DNA from: ZC4RG30 sp035556135 | GTDB lineage: Bacteria; Pseudomonadota; Gammaproteobacteria; Steroidobacterales; Steroidobacteraceae | NCBI GenBank assembly: GCA_035556135.1 | Contig: DATMFO010000003.1 | Location: 310,001-374,000, forward strand | Direction: 5' to 3' | DNA length: 64,000 nt | Shown here: positions 1 through 8,887 of the stretch, in pieces | Layout of the letters: each line of letters opens with the position of its first letter | Position numbering within the stretch: the stretch's first letter is position 1 | The notes under the pieces: generated by a model | Database searches by the model: none | What the model saw: only the letters and a program-made list of their open reading frames with translations | Told to the model about the DNA's origin: nothing | Translations under genes and position numbers: made by a program

Positions 1-633
1 CAGGATCATCACCAGCAGCGGCCAGAGCATGCTGATGTGCATCGACGGACCATCGGCGCGCATCAGCGTCGGCGCCTGGTGCAGTGAATTCCACCAGGTC
101 ACCGAGTAGTGCACGATGGGCACGTTGACCACGCCGACAATGGCCAGCACGGCGCTGGCGCGATCAGCCCGCTCGCGATCCTCTATGGCGCCCCGCAGCG
201 CGATGTAGCCAAGGAAGAAGAACAGCACGAACAGCTGCGACACCAGGCGCGGGTCCCAGGTCCACCACGTGCCCCAGGTGGGTTCGCCCCAGATCATGCC
301 CGTCACCAGCGATACCACGGTGAAGCTGGCGCCGGCCGGCGCGCAGGCAGCGGCCACGGCATGCGCCACCTTGATGCGCCAGATCAGGCCCACGGCGGCG
401 GCCACCGCCATCCAGCTGTAGGTCATCAGTGCCAGGTAGGAGGACGGCACGTGCACGTAGATGATGCGGTAGACCTCGCTCTGGTAATAGTCCACTGGCG
501 CTGCAACCAGCGCGCCATAGAGGCCGGCCAGCAGCAGTATCGTCGCGATGCCCAGGAACCACGGCGCCCATCTGCCCGCGAAGCGGTAGAAGTACGGCGG
601 CGATCCGAAGCGGTGGAACCAGGTCCAGCTCAT
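1..633 (-). CDS. ccmC: Haem transport protein CcmC (C-terminus cut by window edge)
   Basis: CcmC is an inner-membrane protein of cytochrome c biogenesis system I. It presents haem to the chaperone CcmE. The reading frame starts at an ATG whose A is at 633 and stays open to base 1, giving 211 codons of a protein normally near 245 residues, so the last part lies outside the window. The translation begins MSWTWFHRFGSPPYFYRFAG and carries the family's tryptophan-rich haem-handling motif WGTWWTWD in a periplasmic loop, set between hydrophobic membrane segments. It follows ccmB by 11 bases in the same direction, so ccmA-ccmB-ccmC form one operon. Identification is secure. The remaining ccm genes (ccmD onward) presumably lie to the left. 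Confidence 0.96.
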   Translation of the reverse strand, partial: MSWTWFHRFGSPPYFYRFAGRWAPWFLGIATILLLAGLYGALVAAPVDYYQSEVYRIIYVHVPSSYLALMTYSWMAVAAAVGLIWRIKVAHAVAAACAPAGASFTVVSLVTGMIWGEPTWGTWWTWDPRLVSQLFVLFFFLGYIALRGAIEDRERADRASAVLAIVGVVNVPIVHYSVTWWNSLHQAPTLMRADGPSMHISMLWPLLVMIL

Positions 634-644
634 AGCCCTTGATT

Positions 645-1331
645 TTACTCCATGCTGATGCGCACGGCCGCCGCGGCAGCCAGCGGCGCCAGCGTCAGCG
701 CCAGCACTCCCATTGCGCCAAGCAGGTACAGGGCGCCTGCCATCTGTTCACCCGAGATGGCCCAGGCCGTGGCCCGCGCCCCGAAGATCAGCACCGGCGC
801 CACCAGCGGCAGCACCAGCAGCGAAAGCAGTGCACCACCCCGCCGCGTGCCCAGCGTGAGGCCGGCGCCGATGGCCCCGATCAGGCTCAGGCAGAGGCTT
901 CCCAGCAGCAGGGCCAGCGCGATGCCCGGCAGGGCCGCCGCAGGCGCCGACAGGCTCACGGCCGCCAGCGGGCCCACCAGCACCATCGGCAATCCGGTCA
1001 GCAGCCAGTGCGTGGCGGTCTTGGCCAGCAGCAATGCGGTGAACGACTGTCCAGACAGCGCGTACTGCTCCAAAGTTCCATCCCGTGCGTCCTCGCGGAA
1101 GAGGATTTCCAGCGCCAGCAGCGAGGCCAGCAACAGCGACACCCACAGCGCCGCCGGCGCGACCATTCTCAGGCGCGAAGGTTCCGGGTCCATGGCCAGC
1201 GGGAACAGCACCGTCACCAGCACGAAAAAGCCCAGCGGCTGCAGCCACTCGCCGGGGCGTCGCGCCGCGAGCAGCAGGTCGCGCCTGAGCACTGCCATCG
1301 CGGCAGCAGCCGATGAGGCGCGCTGGCTCAA
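645..1331 (-). CDS. ccmB: Haem exporter membrane protein CcmB
   Basis: CcmB is the integral membrane subunit that, with the ATPase CcmA and with CcmC/CcmD, forms the ABC-type complex of cytochrome c maturation; the complex releases holo-CcmE. The 228-residue product has the family's usual length. It shows six hydrophobic stretches, a short cytoplasmic N-terminus (the sequence LRRDLLLAARRPGEWLQPL) and a Gly/Leu-rich C-terminal half. Its ATG overlaps the ccmA stop by four bases (ATGA), which indicates translational coupling. The ccmC start follows 11 bases after its stop. Confidence 0.95.
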   Translation of the reverse strand: MSQRASSAAAAMAVLRRDLLLAARRPGEWLQPLGFFVLVTVLFPLAMDPEPSRLRMVAPAALWVSLLLASLLALEILFREDARDGTLEQYALSGQSFTALLLAKTATHWLLTGLPMVLVGPLAAVSLSAPAAALPGIALALLLGSLCLSLIGAIGAGLTLGTRRGGALLSLLVLPLVAPVLIFGARATAWAISGEQMAGALYLLGAMGVLALTLAPLAAAAAVRISME

Positions 1332-1954
1332 TGCGGAGCCTCCTGCGGTGCAACCCAGCAGCGGTTGTCCGCACCGGCAAGTTCAATGGCCCGATGCGTG
1401 GCCACGATGGCAAGGCCGCCGCCCGCAAGATGCGCGCGCAGCAGCTTCTCGAACACCGCCTGCCCTGCCGCGTCCAGGTTGGTGGCTGGTTCATCCAGCA
1501 GCCACAACCTGGCGTTCCACAGCGCCAGGCGCGCCAGGGCGACGCGCCGCTTCTGGCCGGCGGACATGCTGCGCACCGGCAGTGCCGGATCGATGCTGCC
1601 GAGGCCGGCCTCCTCCAGCGCGGTACGCAAGTGCCCGGCCTCCTGCGGCACACGCAGCGCGCAGGAGAAACGCAGGTTTTCCATCGCGGTCAGGTCGCCC
1701 TTCAGCGCGCTCTCGTGGCCCAGGTAGGCCAGGGCCCAGTGGAAGGCATCGCGATCCTTCTCCACATTGGCGCCCCGCCAGCGCACTTCTCCCTGCTCGG
1801 CGTACAGGAAGCCGGCCAGGCAGCGCAGCAGCGTGGTCTTGCCCGTGCCATTCGGCCACAGCAGCTGCAGCAGCTGCCCGGGAGCGACCGTGAATTGCAG
1901 TCCGCGCAGCAGGTGGCGATCGCCGCGCCAGAGATGCAGTTGAGATACTTCGAG
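1328..1954 (-). CDS. ccmA: Cytochrome c biogenesis ATP-binding protein CcmA, variant Walker A
   Basis: CcmA is the cytoplasmic ATPase subunit of the CcmABCD complex. An ABC signature (MSAGQKRR) and a Walker B (LWLLDEPATNLD) are clear. The Walker A reads WPNGTGKTT: the first glycine of the canonical GxxxxGKT is replaced by tryptophan (codon TGG, bases 1856-1858), although the later Gly, Lys and Thr are intact. I chose the TTG at 1954, giving MLEVSQLHLW and 208 residues, because family members begin MLE-V/A and are about 205 long. A TTG at 1987 would add 11 residues. Neither start has a strong ribosome binding site. The gene lies 67 bases beyond the 3' end of tRNA-Leu and is probably first of the ccm operon. 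Confidence 0.9.
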   Translation of the reverse strand, partial: LEVSQLHLWRGDRHLLRGLQFTVAPGQLLQLLWPNGTGKTTLLRCLAGFLYAEQGEVRWRGANVEKDRDAFHWALAYLGHESALKGDLTAMENLRFSCALRVPQEAGHLRTALEEAGLGSIDPALPVRSMSAGQKRRVALARLALWNARLWLLDEPATNLDAAGQAVFEKLLRAHLAGGGLAIVATHRAIELAGADNRCWVAPQEAPH

Positions 1955-2021
1955 CAAGATGTCAGTTCTTCGCTGTGCCCAGTGCAAGGCTCTGAGGTCG
2001 CGCCGGCTGCCCGGACCGGCA

Positions 2022-2108
2022 TGGTGCGGACGGCGGGAATCGAACCCACACTTCCTTGCGGAAAGCAGATTTTAAGTCTGCTGCGTCTGCCAGTTTCGCC
2101 ACGTCCGC
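2022..2108 (-). tRNA. leuZ: tRNA-Leu(TAA)
   Basis: An 87-nt class II tRNA is read on the minus strand. The acceptor stem is GCGGACG pairing with CGTCCGC, followed by A and an encoded CCA (2022-2024). The anticodon arm is GCAGA/TCTGC with loop CTTAAAA, so the anticodon is TAA (2072-2074). There is a long variable arm, and the T arm contains GGTTCGATTCC. In E. coli the tRNA-Leu(UAA) gene leuZ is the third gene of glyW-cysT-leuZ; here it is about 9.9 kb from the other two. Confidence 0.95.
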
Positions 2109-2181
2109 CTGCAGGCAATCTTCCGGTGCGGGGCCCCGGCCTGTTGCGCCTGCCGGAGCGTGCGGGATCATAACATCGCCA

Positions 2182-2188
2182 TGGAGGC
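2182..2188. repeat. 7-bp repeat of the tRNA-Cys 3' end (possible island boundary)
   Basis: TGGAGGC here is identical, in the same orientation, to bases 12022-12028, which are the 3' end of tRNA-Cys including its CCA. The two copies bracket the metal-resistance block, as attL/attR would after insertion at a tRNA 3' end. Seven bases is short, the match does not extend on either side, and no integrase is present. This is only a candidate boundary. Confidence 0.25.
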
Positions 2189-2211
2189 AGCGCCGGTCGG
2201 CGCCGCGGCCT

Positions 2212-3123
2212 TCAGGGATGCAGGTCGTCCCTGCCGCATGGGCGGTGCTCCATCTGCAGCGTGGCGTGGCGGATGCCGAAGCGTTGCGCCAGCACCTGCC
2301 CGAGCCGTACGCGTTCCTGATCGATGTCGGCATCCGGGTCGATCACCACGTGCGCGGTCAGCACCACGTCGGCCGACCCCAGCGCCCAGACGTGCAGGTC
2401 ATGCACATCCCTGACGCCGGCACTGCCCGCGAGAGCCTTGCGTACCTCGTCCAGGTCGAGGCCCGCCGGTGCAGCTTCCAGCAGGATGTGCCCTGCATCG
2501 CGCAGCAGTGCCCAGGTGCGGGGGAGTATCCACAGCCCGATGAGCACGGCGATCACCGCATCGACCCAGGTCCAACCCGTGAAGCGGATCAGCAGCGCGC
2601 CGATGATGGCTGCCGCAGAACCCAGTGCATCGCTCCACACTTCCAGGTATGCGCCGCGCAGGTTCAGGCTGGTGTGACTGCCGGCCTGCAGCAGCCGCAT
2701 CGACACCAGGTTCACGATGAGGCCCAGCGCGGCCACCAGCAGCATGCCATCCGCAGCCACGGGCGTCGGGTTCCTGATGCGTCCCACAGCCTCCCAGAGC
2801 ACGTAGCCGGCGACGACGATCAGCATGGCGCCATTGACCATGGCGCCGAACGATTCCAGTCGTGCGTAACCATAGCTGCGCCGTGGATCGGCAGGCCGCC
2901 GCGCCAGCCGCAGCGCCGCCAGTGCGACGCCCAGCGCAGCCACGTCGGTGGCCATGTGTGCCGCGTCCGACAGCAGCGCGAGGCTGTTGGTGAGCAGGCC
3001 GCCCGCGATCTCCACCAGCAGGAAGCCGGCGGTGAGCACCAGCGCCCAGACCAGGCGCATCTCATGCGCGCCGGGCCCACGGTGATGCCCGTGGTGATGA
3101 TGATGGTGGTGGCTGCCGCTCAC
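2212..3123 (-). CDS. czcD: Cation diffusion facilitator (CzcD/ZitB-type Zn/Cd exporter)
   Basis: CDF exporters are inner-membrane antiporters that move Zn2+, Cd2+ or Co2+ from cytoplasm to periplasm in exchange for protons. The 303-residue protein has a cytoplasmic poly-His N-terminus (residues 5-14 are nearly all His), six membrane segments and a C-terminal cytoplasmic metallochaperone-like domain. Transmembrane helix 2 carries the usual metal-site motif in SDAAHMATD. In helix 5 the site normally written HxxxD reads LEVWSDALGS, that is ExxxD. Its ATG overlaps the czcA stop by four bases (3120-3123), so it is the last gene of the czc operon and probably feeds cytosolic metal to the CzcCBA pump. 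The exact metal is inferred. Confidence 0.92.
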   Translation of the reverse strand: MSGSHHHHHHHGHHRGPGAHEMRLVWALVLTAGFLLVEIAGGLLTNSLALLSDAAHMATDVAALGVALAALRLARRPADPRRSYGYARLESFGAMVNGAMLIVVAGYVLWEAVGRIRNPTPVAADGMLLVAALGLIVNLVSMRLLQAGSHTSLNLRGAYLEVWSDALGSAAAIIGALLIRFTGWTWVDAVIAVLIGLWILPRTWALLRDAGHILLEAAPAGLDLDEVRKALAGSAGVRDVHDLHVWALGSADVVLTAHVVIDPDADIDQERVRLGQVLAQRFGIRHATLQMEHRPCGRDDLHP

Positions 3124-6100
3124 GTTGCTACCTGCAAATCCCGGGGCCGTTCGCCCTGGTGCAGCATGCGGTACAGCGCGGGCAGCACCAGCAGCGTCAG
3201 CAGCGTGGAGGACAGGATGCCACCGATCACCACGGTGGCCAGTGGCCGCTGCACCTCGGAGCCGGCTCCCACGTTCAGCGCCATGGGCAGGAAGCCCAGC
3301 GAGGCCACCAGCGCCGTCATCAGCACCGGGCGCAGGCGGCCTACCGCGCCCTCCACGATGGCCCCGTCCAGCGCAAGGCCCTGCGCACGCAAGCGACGGA
3401 TGAAGGTGATCATCACCAGGCCATTGAGCACCGCGACTCCGGAAAGTGCGATGAAACCCACGCCGGCGGAGATCGAGAGCGGGATGCCCCGCAGCGCCAG
3501 CGCAATCACGCCACCGGTCAGCGCCAGCGGCACACCGGAATACACGATCAGCGCGTCACGTGCCGATCCGAAGGCCCAGAACAGCAGTGCGAAGATGATG
3601 GCCAGGGTGGCGGGCACCACCAGTCCCAGCCGCTTGCCCGCCGAGATCAGCTGTTCGAAGGTCCCGCCGTAGTCGACCCAGTAGCTCCCGGGGATCTGCA
3701 CCTGGGCTTCGATGTTCCTCTGCAGGTCGGCGACAAAGCTGCCGAGGTCCCGTCCGCGCACATTGGCGGTCACCACCACGCGCCGCTTGCCGTTCTCGCG
3801 GTTCACCTGGTTGGGGCCGGTGGTGCTTTCGATGCGTGCGACCTCGCGCAGCGGCACCGTCATCGGTGCGCCCGACAGCCAGGAAGCAGAGCGGCTGGAT
3901 TCATCCGCATTGCGGCTGTCCGTGCGCAGCGGAACCGGCAGGTCAGCCAGCGCCGCCGGGTCCTGTCGCAGGTGCTCGGGCAGCCGCACCACGATGTCGA
4001 AGCGGCGGTCACCCTCGAAGAGCTGGCCGGCCACCTCGCCTCCCACGGCGGTGGCCACGGTGTGCTGCACGTCGCCGGGATTCAGTCCGTAGCGCACCAG
4101 CCCCTGCCGGTCGGGGGTAATGGAAAGCAGCGGCAGCCCGGTCGACTGTTCCAGGCGCACGTCGGCTGCGCCGGGAATGCCGCGTGCCACGGCCTCGATG
4201 CGCCGGCCCACCCGCTCCAGCGTTTCCAGGTCATCCCCGTACAGCTTGATGGCGACGTCCGCGCGCACGCCGGAGATCAGCTCGTTCATGCGCATCTGGA
4301 TGGGCTGGGTGAACTCATAGTTGTTGCCTGGCACCTCGGCGACGGCAGCCTCGATTTCGGCCACCAGCTGCGCCTTGGGCTTGCGCGGATCCGGCCACTG
4401 CGCACGCGGCTTGAGCATCACGAAGGTGTCAGCCACCGAGGGCGGCATGGGATCGGTGGCCACCTCCGCGGTACCCAGCTTGCCGAACACCCGCTGCACC
4501 TCGGGGAACTGGCCGATGCGCCGCTCCAGTGTCGACTGCATCCGCACCGCCTGCGCCAGGCTGGTGCCCGGGATGCGCATGGCGTGCATCGCGATGTCGC
4601 CCTCGTCCAGCCCCGGGATGAATTCGGTGCCCAGGCGCGTGGCCAGCAGTCCACAGCCTGCCACCAGCAGCAGCGCCGTGCCAGCCACCCACCCACGCCG
4701 CCGCAGTGCCCAGGACAACGCCGGTGCGTAGGCTCGCCGCGCCTGGCGCATTACCCGCGTCTCCTTTTCCTGCACGCGGCCACGCAGGAACAGCGCCACC
4801 GCGGCAGGCACGAAGGTGAGCGACAGCAGCATGGCGCCGGTGAGGGCCAGCACCACGGTGATGGCCATGGGATGGAACATCTTTCCCTCCACGCCGGTGA
4901 GCGCGAAGATCGGCAGGTACACCGCAGTGATGATGCCGAGGCCGAACAGGCTCGGCCGGATCACCTCTACCGTCGCAGAGGCCGCCAGCGCATGCCGTTC
5001 AGCCTGATCGGGCACGCGCCCCGTGCGCTGCTGTGCCTCGGCGAAACGCCGCAGGCAGTTCTCGATGATGATCACGGCGCCATCCACGATGAGGCCGAAA
5101 TCCAGGGCCCCCAGGCTCATCAGGTTGCCCGAGACGCCGCCACGTACCATGCCGCTCATGGTGAACAGCATCGACAGCGGGATCACGGCCGCGGTGATCA
5201 GCGCGGCGCGCAGGTTGCCCAGCAGCAGGAACAGCACCACGATCACCAGCAGCGCGCCCTCGACGAGGTTCTTTGCCACCGTGGCAATGGTGCGGTCCAC
5301 CAGCACGGTGCGGTCATACACGGTGTGGACCGTGATGCCATCGGGCAGGCTCCTGGCCGCCTCTGCCAGACGCTGCCCGGCCGCCTGCGCCACTTCGCGG
5401 CTGTTGGCGCCGATCAGCATGAACACGGTGCCCAGCACCACCTCGGCACCATCCTGGGTGGCTGCGCCGCTGCGCAGTTCAGGCCCCTCGTCTACCGCGG
5501 CCACGTCGCGCACGCGGATCGGAACCCCCTCGCGCCGGTCCAGCACGATGCCGCGGATATCCTCCAGGTCCACCAGCTGCCCCGGCGTGCGCACCAGGTA
5601 TTGCTGGCCGTTGCGCTCGATGTAGCCGGCACCGAGGTTCTGGTTGTTGCTGGCGATGGCCTCCACCACGTCGTGCAGCGTGAAGCCCAGCGCGACCAGC
5701 CTCGCCGGATCAGGTGTCACGTGGATCTGCCGCGCGAACCCGCCGATGGTGTTCACTTCCGTGACGCCCGGCGTACCGCGCAGCTGCGGCCGCACCACCC
5801 AGTCCTGCAGCGTGCGCAGGTCGGTGCTGGTCCACACGGAGCCGTCGGGCCGCAGCGCGCCTGGTTCTGCCTCGACGGTGTACATCAGGATCTCGCCCAT
5901 GCCGGTGGTGATGGGCCCCATCTGCGGATCCAGTTCCACCGGCAACTGCGAGCGCACCTGCTGGATGCGTTCGGCCACCTGCTGCCGGGCGAAGTACAGG
6001 TCGGTGCCATCGTCGAACACCGCCGTCACCTGCGACAGGCCATAGCGCGAGATCGAGCGCGTGTAATCCAGCCCGGGCAAGCCAGCCAGCGCGGTCTCCA

Positions 6101-6305
6101 CGGGGAAGGTGACGCGCTGCTCGGCCTCCAGCGGCGAGTAGCCGGGCGCGTTGGTGTTCACCTGCACCTGGACATTGGTGATGTCCGGCGTGGCATCGAT
6201 GGGCAGCCGGGTGAAGCTCCACGCGCCGGCCGCCGCCATGGCCAGCGTCAGCACCAGCATCAGCCAGCGATGGCGGATGGCAAAGCGGATGAGGGATTCG
6301 AGCAT
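3120..6305 (-). CDS. czcA: Heavy-metal RND transporter CzcA (inner-membrane pump)
   Basis: CzcA is the proton-driven RND pump of a tripartite efflux system that exports divalent cations from periplasm or cytoplasm across the outer membrane. The product is 1061 residues, the normal size. It starts at the ATG at 6305 (MLESLIRFAIRHRWLMLVLT), and the open frame running further upstream is only the shadow of czcB. The HME-RND signature in TM4 reads DFGLIVDGAVIIIEN (residues about 402-416). The Asp/Asp/Glu pattern is that of the HME1 (Co/Zn/Cd) class rather than the Cu/Ag CusA class, which has a different TM4 motif. Two repeats of a membrane segment plus a large periplasmic domain are visible. It lies 11 bases after czcB and overlaps the CDF gene start by four. 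Confidence 0.95.
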   Translation of the reverse strand: MLESLIRFAIRHRWLMLVLTLAMAAAGAWSFTRLPIDATPDITNVQVQVNTNAPGYSPLEAEQRVTFPVETALAGLPGLDYTRSISRYGLSQVTAVFDDGTDLYFARQQVAERIQQVRSQLPVELDPQMGPITTGMGEILMYTVEAEPGALRPDGSVWTSTDLRTLQDWVVRPQLRGTPGVTEVNTIGGFARQIHVTPDPARLVALGFTLHDVVEAIASNNQNLGAGYIERNGQQYLVRTPGQLVDLEDIRGIVLDRREGVPIRVRDVAAVDEGPELRSGAATQDGAEVVLGTVFMLIGANSREVAQAAGQRLAEAARSLPDGITVHTVYDRTVLVDRTIATVAKNLVEGALLVIVVLFLLLGNLRAALITAAVIPLSMLFTMSGMVRGGVSGNLMSLGALDFGLIVDGAVIIIENCLRRFAEAQQRTGRVPDQAERHALAASATVEVIRPSLFGLGIITAVYLPIFALTGVEGKMFHPMAITVVLALTGAMLLSLTFVPAAVALFLRGRVQEKETRVMRQARRAYAPALSWALRRRGWVAGTALLLVAGCGLLATRLGTEFIPGLDEGDIAMHAMRIPGTSLAQAVRMQSTLERRIGQFPEVQRVFGKLGTAEVATDPMPPSVADTFVMLKPRAQWPDPRKPKAQLVAEIEAAVAEVPGNNYEFTQPIQMRMNELISGVRADVAIKLYGDDLETLERVGRRIEAVARGIPGAADVRLEQSTGLPLLSITPDRQGLVRYGLNPGDVQHTVATAVGGEVAGQLFEGDRRFDIVVRLPEHLRQDPAALADLPVPLRTDSRNADESSRSASWLSGAPMTVPLREVARIESTTGPNQVNRENGKRRVVVTANVRGRDLGSFVADLQRNIEAQVQIPGSYWVDYGGTFEQLISAGKRLGLVVPATLAIIFALLFWAFGSARDALIVYSGVPLALTGGVIALALRGIPLSISAGVGFIALSGVAVLNGLVMITFIRRLRAQGLALDGAIVEGAVGRLRPVLMTALVASLGFLPMALNVGAGSEVQRPLATVVIGGILSSTLLTLLVLPALYRMLHQGERPRDLQVAT

Positions 6306-6316
6306 GGGACCTTCCT

Positions 6317-7567
6317 TCAGTGCTCGTGCGAAGCGCCGGATTTCTCGATGTCGGCCTTCACCAGGTAGCTCTGCTCCACTACCACCAGGTCGCCGGGGAC
6401 AAGCCCCGACAGAACCTGTACTTGCCTGGCGTCGCGCTTGCCCAGCTCCACCGGGCGCACTTCGTAGTCCTCCCCGACCTGGATGAACACCACGTCCCAG
6501 TCGCGGAAGGTCTGCAGCGCACTCAGCGGCACTGCCAGTTCCACCGGCTCGCGGTCGACGGTGATGCGGGCGCGCACCGCCGAGCCCGGCCGCCACATGG
6601 CATCGCGGTTGGCGATGGTGGCGCGTGCGATGGTGCTCTGGCTGGCCGTGGCTGTGCCGGGCAGCACGCGCTCCAGCCGCGTGGTGATGCTGGCGCCATC
6701 GGCCAGGCGCGTGACCTCCACCGGCACGCCGGCGCGGATGTGCTGTGCATCGGCGCCGAAGATGTGCAGGTCCACCCACAGCGAGGAGAGGTCGGCAATC
6801 TCGTACAGCGGCGCGCCTTCGCCGGCCAGGGCTCCTACGCTGGCATTGCGTGCCAGCACGGTGCCGGCGATCGGGGCGGTGATGTCGTAGGCCGAGAGGC
6901 TCAGGTTGCTCTCCACCGAGGCCAGCACCTGGCCGGCGCGCACCGTGTCGCCTACTTCCGCATGCAGGGCCAGCACGGGTCCCGGGAAGCGCGCGGTGAC
7001 ACTGGCCACCCTGCCCTCGATGGGGGTCAGCAAGCCCTGCACCTCGTGTTCATCCGCGATCACGCCCGGACCGGCGGGTGTGACGCGGATGCCGGATTCT
7101 TCCGCCATCGCCGCATTGATGTGCGTGCGGCCTTCGTGGCTCTCGTATGCCCAGCGCAGCGGCTTCGAATCGATGGTTGCCAGCACTTCCAGGTCGAAGG
7201 AATGCGGCTCGCCCACGACGGTGTCGGCACGCAGGCTGCCATCCTCGCGTGGCAGCAGCAGGTGCGTTTCCTTCACATCACCCAGCCGCGTCAGACGTAC
7301 TTCCACTGTCCCCGCCGCTGGCGGCAGGGACTTTCCGTCACGCCGCAGCCAGGCCTGGAACTTCGGCGGCGTGCCCTCTTCCGCGATCGCCAGTTCCACC
7401 TCCATGCCGTCCTGCTCCAGCAGGCGACCCCCATGCGGACCCCGCGGGGTGTCCTCTTCATGTTCATGGCCGTGTTCATGGCCTGCTTGCGCAGGCTCAT
7501 CGTGCTGGCGCCCGCAGGCAGCGAGCAGCAGCGCCACAAGGCATGCACCCAGTTGAAGGTTCTTCAT
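6317..7567 (-). CDS. czcB: Efflux RND periplasmic adaptor CzcB (lipoprotein)
   Basis: CzcB is the membrane-fusion protein that joins the CzcA pump to the CzcC outer-membrane channel. The 416-residue product begins MKNLQLGACLVALLLAACGR, a lipoprotein signal with the lipidated Cys at residue 18. A His/Glu-rich metal-binding segment follows (HEHGHEHEED, about 29-38). Next come a long N-terminal domain typical of CzcB, a lipoyl/barrel-sandwich region around GDTVRAGQVLASVES, and the beta-barrel and membrane-proximal domains. The ATG overlaps the czcC stop (ATGA, 7564-7567), implying coupled translation. The open frame extending to 8023 is not part of this gene. Confidence 0.95.
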   Translation of the reverse strand: MKNLQLGACLVALLLAACGRQHDEPAQAGHEHGHEHEEDTPRGPHGGRLLEQDGMEVELAIAEEGTPPKFQAWLRRDGKSLPPAAGTVEVRLTRLGDVKETHLLLPREDGSLRADTVVGEPHSFDLEVLATIDSKPLRWAYESHEGRTHINAAMAEESGIRVTPAGPGVIADEHEVQGLLTPIEGRVASVTARFPGPVLALHAEVGDTVRAGQVLASVESNLSLSAYDITAPIAGTVLARNASVGALAGEGAPLYEIADLSSLWVDLHIFGADAQHIRAGVPVEVTRLADGASITTRLERVLPGTATASQSTIARATIANRDAMWRPGSAVRARITVDREPVELAVPLSALQTFRDWDVVFIQVGEDYEVRPVELGKRDARQVQVLSGLVPGDLVVVEQSYLVKADIEKSGASHEH

Positions 7568-8844
7568 GGCAGTTTTCCTTGCGAATCGGTACGGGCCAGC
7601 GAGGGCTGGCCGGTCAGGCGCTGGATCTCGATCATGGCCAGCTGCGCATCTGCGGCGACGTCCAGCTGCTGGCGTTCGGTGGCGGTGATGTCCGCCTGCA
7701 GCTGCGCCCATTCCAGGTAACTGATGGCGCCGGCACGATAAGCCCTTTCTGCCGCCGCCTCGGCGCGACGCAGTGCCGGCAGCACTTCCACACCCAGGCG
7801 CCGCACCTCCTGTTGCGCGAGCTGGTACCGTCCCAGCGCCTCCAGCAGCGTGGCGTACAGCGACAGACCAACGGCTTCGCGCTCCAGTTCCAGCTGCGCC
7901 AGCTCCTCGCTTGCGGCCCTGATCTGGGGCTGCGCGCGCGTCCTGGCGCCCAGTGGCAATGACACACCGGCAACCAGTGCAAAGTCGTTGCCCGCTTCGT
8001 GGCGCCGGATTCCCAGCTGCCACTCCAGGTCCGGTGCTGCATCGGATCGCGCCAGCTGCAGTCGCGCCTCGCGCAGCCGGCGCTCATCGGCGAAGCGCTG
8101 CAGTTCCGGCGTGCCATCCAGCAGCGCAACCAGCGCCGCCTCGCCTGCCGGTTGCGGCAGCTGCAGCGGATCCGCCGCCTCGATGTCGAATGCGGGTTCG
8201 CGTTCTCCCCACAATGCGGCCAGCTGCTGTCGCGCCAGGCGCCAGAGCAGGTCCTGGCGATCCAGCGTGATTTCGCTGCGTACACGCTCGGCTTCTGCGG
8301 ACAGCACGATGGCCTCCGGGGAGGCACCGGCAGTGAAGCGCGCCCTTGCCGCCTCCACCGCGCGCTGCCGCTGTGCCAGTTCGCGACGCGCGATGTCCCG
8401 CTGCAGCCCCGCCACGTCCAGCGCCAGGAAACGTCGCGCCACCTCAGCCAGCAGGTCCAGCCGCCGGGTCGCGCGTTCCATGGCCAGCGCATCGATGCGC
8501 GACTGGGCCAGCACGCGCCGGGCATCCAGCTTGCCGCCGCGTTCCAGCACCGAGGCCAGTGTCACGGTGAGCTCCGCTGCGTCCAGCCCGCTGAGTGCGC
8601 CGCTGCCGGCGGCATCTTCCAGCTGCACGCCCAGCACCAGCGGTTGCGACTGGGCCGCGCGGTCGCGCTCGGCTGTCAGGACGCGCTGCTGTGATTCGAA
8701 CAGGCGCAGTTGGGGATGAGAAGACGCGACGCGCGCGAACGCGTCATCCAGGGTCAGTCGCTCGGCCGCTGCCGTGGGCCAGGCCACAGCCAGCGTGGCG
8801 ACCAGCGCGGCAACTGCCGCGAGGCGCATGGGCATGGGAAACAC
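7564..8844 (-). CDS. czcC: Outer-membrane efflux channel CzcC (TolC family)
   Basis: CzcC is the TolC-type outer-membrane duct of the CzcCBA cation exporter. The 426-residue protein has a signal peptide (MRLAAVAALVATLAVAWPTAAA, slightly over the first 27 residues) with likely cleavage after AAA. Two long alpha-helical coiled-coil repeats follow, rich in Arg, Ala, Glu and Gln; this is the OEP domain. No lipobox is seen. The ATG at 8844 gives MFPMPMRLAA; the ATG five codons on is an equally good start. It is the first gene of the czcCBA-CDF unit, 43 bases beyond the small His-rich gene. Confidence 0.93.
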   Translation of the reverse strand: MFPMPMRLAAVAALVATLAVAWPTAAAERLTLDDAFARVASSHPQLRLFESQQRVLTAERDRAAQSQPLVLGVQLEDAAGSGALSGLDAAELTVTLASVLERGGKLDARRVLAQSRIDALAMERATRRLDLLAEVARRFLALDVAGLQRDIARRELAQRQRAVEAARARFTAGASPEAIVLSAEAERVRSEITLDRQDLLWRLARQQLAALWGEREPAFDIEAADPLQLPQPAGEAALVALLDGTPELQRFADERRLREARLQLARSDAAPDLEWQLGIRRHEAGNDFALVAGVSLPLGARTRAQPQIRAASEELAQLELEREAVGLSLYATLLEALGRYQLAQQEVRRLGVEVLPALRRAEAAAERAYRAGAISYLEWAQLQADITATERQQLDVAADAQLAMIEIQRLTGQPSLARTDSQGKLP

Positions 8845-8887
8845 TCCGTATCAGCGGAAAGGACGATGCCGGCAAGCCGGCGTGACG

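Noticed and set aside
3159..6368. A 1069-codon plus-strand open frame
   Set aside because: It is antisense to czcA, has the His/Gln-rich low-complexity composition of a shadow frame in GC-rich DNA, and matches no family.
6306..6779. N-terminal extension of CzcA
   Set aside because: The extra 158 residues overlap czcB in another frame; the ATG at 6305 begins the conserved RND N-terminus.
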